Shown: positions 57,810 through 64,000 of the stretch, in pieces
Layout of the letters: every line of letters begins with the position of its first letter
Numbering within the stretch: the stretch's first letter is position 1
DNA from: Candidatus Pseudomonas phytovorans
GTDB lineage: Bacteria; Pseudomonadota; Gammaproteobacteria; Pseudomonadales; Pseudomonadaceae
DNA length: 64,000 bases
Reading direction: 5' to 3'
Assembly (NCBI GenBank): GCA_029202525.1
Contig: CP119325.1
Location: 2,640,001 to 2,704,000 of the forward strand
Notes under the pieces: model-generated
Told to the model about the DNA's origin: nothing
Databases searched by the model: none
What the model saw: the letters and a program-made list of their open reading frames with translations, nothing else
Translations under genes and position numbers: made by a program

Positions 57810-57825
57810 GTTTCCCAGAAAGCAC

Positions 57826-57850
57826 AAACCCCGGTGCGTGGCCGGGGTTT
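57826..57850 (-). terminator. Probable terminator of idh
   Basis: On the minus strand AAACCCCGG and CCGGGGTTT form a 9-bp stem around a 7-base loop, then TTTGTGCTTT follows. It lies about 23 bases past the idh stop. Confidence 0.8.
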
Positions 57851-57872
57851 GGGCTGTTACTTCAAGCGAACC

Positions 57873-60098
<2,226 letters not shown>

Positions 60099-60511
60099 GC
60101 GGGTTAACTCTCTGTGTGCTGAGCGTGCTCGAGTCTCGTGGTGCGCAGGGTAGGCGCATCGCCCTGGCAACGCCATGAGCGGAAAGTCGAGAGGCTGCGA
60201 GCGGTGATGGTGGATGCATCAGTCGAGCGTCAAGTGCTGAGCTGCGGTAACAACCCAGGCTTTCAGGCCATTCATGGCCAAGGGCGGTCCGCATTTTCCT
60301 GGGATTCGCCCCGATGACCCTTCGGTCGCGGCGGAGTATACCAAACCATTTGGGCTAATCAGCAAGGCCAAGTGATATCGGCCCATTTATAAGACCAAAG
60401 ACTAAGCGGCAATGTGGCGTAATGCCGCATGCCTTGCAGGTCGGCAGATGTGGTTTAGGCTCAGTGGATCGCACGATGTCCAATCACACCCGACAGCGGA
60501 GTAGTGCAAGC
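60099..60511. promoter_or_regulatory. 413-bp divergent region between idh and icd
   Basis: No gene is seen. It must hold both start sites. Features include the short palindrome CCAAA-CCA-TTTGG (60341-60353) and an AT-rich block at about 60360-60415. No recognised operator can be named. Confidence 0.5.
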
Positions 60512-61768
<1,257 letters not shown>

Positions 61769-61776
61769 GGCGATAC

Positions 61777-61816
61777 AAAACCGGCCGCTTCCTGTTAAAG
61801 AAGCGGCCGGTTTTTT
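61777..61816. terminator. Bidirectional terminator between icd and cspD
   Basis: AAAACCGGCCGCTTC and GAAGCGGCCGGTTTT pair over about 15 bp with an 8-base loop; TTTTTT follows on the plus strand and TTTTG on the minus. It sits between convergent icd and cspD. Confidence 0.92.
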
Positions 61817-61839
61817 CGTATACCGGCAGAAAGCAGGGA

Positions 61840-62094
61840 TCACGCATTAACGGTAGTGGGCGAGTTCGGTACTCCCGTCGAAGCGCTGACATTGGCGCCC
61901 TTGATTTCAACCGCATGCAGGCCTTTCGGGCCCTGGATGATGTTGAAAGTCACGGCTTGTCCGGCTTTCAGCGTCTTGTAACCGTCCATCTCGATCGCCG
62001 AGTAATGGGCGAAAAGATCTTCGGTTCCGCCGTCCTCATTGATGAATCCATAGCCCTTGGCATTGTTGAACCACTTGACTTTACCGCTTGCCAT
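61840..62094 (-). CDS. cspD: Cold-shock-domain protein CspD
   Basis: This 84-residue single cold-shock domain has RNP1 KGYGFI (13-18) and RNP2 DLFAHY (26-31); the DLFAHYSAI form is typical of CspD rather than CspA. A short C-terminal tail of about 16 residues extends beyond the domain. In E. coli CspD is a stationary-phase inhibitor of replication and is degraded by Lon. The ATG at 62094 has GAGGGACATAGGG before it. Divergence from clpS-clpA is the same arrangement as in enterics. Confidence 0.93.
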   Translation of the reverse strand: MASGKVKWFNNAKGYGFINEDGGTEDLFAHYSAIEMDGYKTLKAGQAVTFNIIQGPKGLHAVEIKGANVSASTGVPNSPTTVNA

Positions 62095-62324
62095 CCCTAT
62101 GTCCCTCTGCAAAGGACTCCATCACTGGAGTATCATCCACTTCATCCGCATACGAACCTTGCGAAAAATCTGGTTGACTGCGCGGATCTTTATCGCCCAC
62201 GGTGGGTTCTTATTGGTTGTAACACCGTTTTGCCGATAGTCAAGGTCGCCCGGCGCCTGCGCTGGCCGTGGCCTGTGCCGTCAACCCACAACTTTAACCT
62301 GACGCTCATGATGAAATTCTTTCC
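62095..62324. promoter_or_regulatory. 230-bp divergent promoter region of cspD and clpS
   Basis: No gene is seen. The region contains leaders of both genes and the AT-rich tract GTTCTTATTGGTTGTAACACC near 62210-62230. No operator is recognised. Confidence 0.45.
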
Positions 62325-62687
62325 ATGCATGCACCTAGTGAGATTCGACTAACATTCAATCAGGATCGCCCGCAAACGAATGAGGACGACGGCTCGGGTC
62401 TTGCAGTCCAGGAAGCCAAGCCGATCCTGCAGGCGCCACCGATGTACAAGGTGGTTTTATTCAACGATGACTACACACCAATGGATTTCGTCGTCGAAGT
62501 GCTCGAGACGTTCTTCAGTCTGAACCGCGAGCTGGCGACCAAGATCATGCTGACCGTCCATACAGAAGGGCGGGCAGTGTGCGGATTGTTTACCCGTGAC
62601 ATCGCCGAAACAAAGGCTATGCAGGTCAACCAATACGCCAGGGAAAGCCAGCATCCGCTACTCTGTGAAATCGAGAAGGACGGTTAA
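62325..62687 (+). CDS. clpS: ATP-dependent Clp protease adaptor ClpS
   Basis: This 120-residue adaptor delivers N-degron substrates to ClpAP. A flexible N-terminal arm (about 40 residues, acidic and glutamine-rich) precedes the ClpS fold: YKVVLFNDDYTPMDFVVEVL, holding the N-degron-pocket residues NDD and M, then HTEGRAVCGLFTRDIAETK and ending SQHPLLCEIEKD. It lies 30 bases before clpA, so they are one operon. Confidence 0.96.
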   Translation: MHAPSEIRLTFNQDRPQTNEDDGSGLAVQEAKPILQAPPMYKVVLFNDDYTPMDFVVEVLETFFSLNRELATKIMLTVHTEGRAVCGLFTRDIAETKAMQVNQYARESQHPLLCEIEKDG

Positions 62688-62717
62688 TCGCCGACCACTT
62701 GGGTATGAGGTGAAGCT

Positions 62718-64000
62718 ATGTTAAACCGCGAGCTCGAAGTCACCCTCAATCTGGCCTTCAAGGAGGCCCGTTCGAAACGTCATGAGTTCATGACCGTCGA
62801 ACATCTGCTGCTGGCACTCCTTGACAATGAGGCTGCTGCGACCGTTCTGCGCGCCTGTGGCGCCAATCTCGACAAGCTCAAGCATGACCTGCAAGAGTTC
62901 ATCGATTCCACCACGCCGCTGATCCCTGTCAACGATGAAGACCGTGAAACCCAGCCGACGCTGGGCTTCCAGCGGGTGCTGCAGCGTGCCGTGTTCCACG
63001 TGCAAAGCTCTGGCAAGCGCGAAGTGACCGGCGCCAATGTGCTGGTGGCGATCTTCAGCGAACAGGAAAGCCAGGCCGTGTTCCTGCTCAAGCAGCAGAG
63101 CGTGGCCCGCATCGACGTGGTCAACTACATCGCTCATGGCATCTCCAAGGTGCCTGGCCATGGTTCGAGCGCCGAGAGCGAACAGGAAATGCAAGACGAA
63201 GAGGGCGGTGAAACGTCCTCTTCGAGCAACCCGCTGGATGCCTATGCCAGCAACCTGAACGAACTGGCCCGTGCCGGCCGTATCGACCCGCTGGTAGGTC
63301 GCGAGCAGGAGGTTGAGCGCGTTGCGCAAATCCTTGCCCGTCGGCGCAAGAACAACCCGCTGCTGGTGGGTGAAGCGGGTGTGGGCAAGACGGCCATCGC
63401 CGAAGGCCTGGCCAAGCGCATTGTCGATGGCCAGGTGCCCGACCTGCTGGCGCAAAGCGTGGTGTACTCCCTTGATCTCGGTGCGTTGCTGGCCGGTACC
63501 AAGTACCGCGGTGACTTCGAGAAACGCTTCAAAGCGTTGCTTGGCGAGCTGAAGAAGCGCCCGCAGGCAATCCTGTTCATTGATGAGATCCACACCATCA
63601 TCGGTGCCGGGGCGGCATCGGGCGGGGTCATGGATGCGTCCAACCTGCTCAAGCCGTTGCTCTCGTCTGGCGAAATTCGTTGCATCGGTTCGACCACGTT
63701 CCAGGAGTTTCGCGGCATTTTCGAGAAGGATCGTGCCTTGGCGCGGCGCTTCCAGAAAGTGGATGTCAGCGAGCCGTCGGTGGAAGACACCGTGGGTATC
63801 CTGCGCGGCCTCAAGGGTCGCTTCGAGAGCCACCACAACATCGAGTACAGCGACGAAGCCTTGCGCGCCGCCGCCGAGCTGGCTTCACGGTACATCAACG
63901 ATCGCCACATGCCCGACAAGGCCATTGACGTGATCGACGAAGCCGGCGCCTACCAGCGCCTGCAACCGGAAGCTAACCGCGTCAAGCGCATCGAGGTGCC
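62718..64000 (+). CDS. clpA: ATP-dependent Clp protease ATP-binding subunit ClpA, 5' part
   Basis: This AAA+ unfoldase feeds ClpP; about 427 of roughly 756 residues are inside the window. The N-domain (1 to about 140) starts LNRELEVTLNLAFKEARSKRHEFMTVEHLL; a short acidic/Ser linker follows. The first AAA+ module has Walker A GEAGVGKT (K224) and Walker B LFIDEIH (D289, E290). The gene runs off the right edge with no stop. It belongs with clpS upstream. Confidence 0.97.
   Translation, partial: MLNRELEVTLNLAFKEARSKRHEFMTVEHLLLALLDNEAAATVLRACGANLDKLKHDLQEFIDSTTPLIPVNDEDRETQPTLGFQRVLQRAVFHVQSSGKREVTGANVLVAIFSEQESQAVFLLKQQSVARIDVVNYIAHGISKVPGHGSSAESEQEMQDEEGGETSSSSNPLDAYASNLNELARAGRIDPLVGREQEVERVAQILARRRKNNPLLVGEAGVGKTAIAEGLAKRIVDGQVPDLLAQSVVYSLDLGALLAGTKYRGDFEKRFKALLGELKKRPQAILFIDEIHTIIGAGAASGGVMDASNLLKPLLSSGEIRCIGSTTFQEFRGIFEKDRALARRFQKVDVSEPSVEDTVGILRGLKGRFESHHNIEYSDEALRAAAELASRYINDRHMPDKAIDVIDEAGAYQRLQPEANRVKRIEV

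Overview
The window is GC-rich chromosomal DNA with dense, tightly packed genes. It carries about ten inverted REP doublets of the pseudomonad type and gene orders typical of Pseudomonas: liuABCD, glgA-treZ-malQ-treY-glgX, preT-preA, idh/icd back to back, and cspD/clpS-clpA. Protein families and synteny point to the Pseudomonas putida group. I see no rRNA, tRNA, phage, transposase, CRISPR array or defence island; this is core metabolic chromosome.

Layout. (1) 1-6727: leucine/isovalerate catabolism (liuD cut by the window edge, liuC, liuB, liuA on the minus strand), with a divergent acyl-CoA ligase and two LiuR-like operators between. (2) 6807-14903: a small proline-rich protein, then glgE, a treS-maltokinase fusion and glgB on the plus strand, which is the maltose-1-phosphate route to alpha-glucan. 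(3) 15021-27245 (minus): an autotransporter-type barrel protein, glgX, a DUF2934 protein, treY, malQ, treZ and glgA. This second operon makes linear glucan, debranches it and converts it to trehalose. Together the two clusters can interconvert glucan and trehalose, and both have an upstream sequence resembling an AlgU (sigma-22) promoter. (4) 27788-32585: a small coiled-coil protein, gnd-zwf (pentose phosphate entry) and a GH15 glucan hydrolase. (5) 32771-41324: a VOC protein, a RutR-like TetR regulator, and the reductive pyrimidine degradation genes preT, preA, hydA, an NCS1 permease and an N-carbamoyl-beta-alanine amidohydrolase. (6) 41325-53751: housekeeping and accessory genes: a large inverted repeat, rnz, a lipocalin lipoprotein, nhaB, a dienoyl-CoA isomerase-like crotonase, nudC, a TSUP permease, an alpha/beta hydrolase, an FAD amine oxidase, topB, a GNAT protein and a RoxA/YcfD ribosomal oxygenase. 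(7) 53827-57687: purB, hflD, mnmA and nudJ, in the same order as in enterics. (8) 57873-64000: monomeric idh, a divergent dimeric icd, cspD, clpS and the 5' part of clpA.

The least explained items are: the paired AlgU-like promoters over both glucan/trehalose clusters; the DUF2934 protein with an Ala/Lys/Pro tail inside the trehalose operon; the passenger-poor autotransporter barrel next to it; the 25-bp direct repeat carrying the liu operators; the CAAGAT cluster in an AT-rich pyrimidine control region; and a 67-bp perfect inverted repeat at 41343-41585 unrelated to the other REPs.
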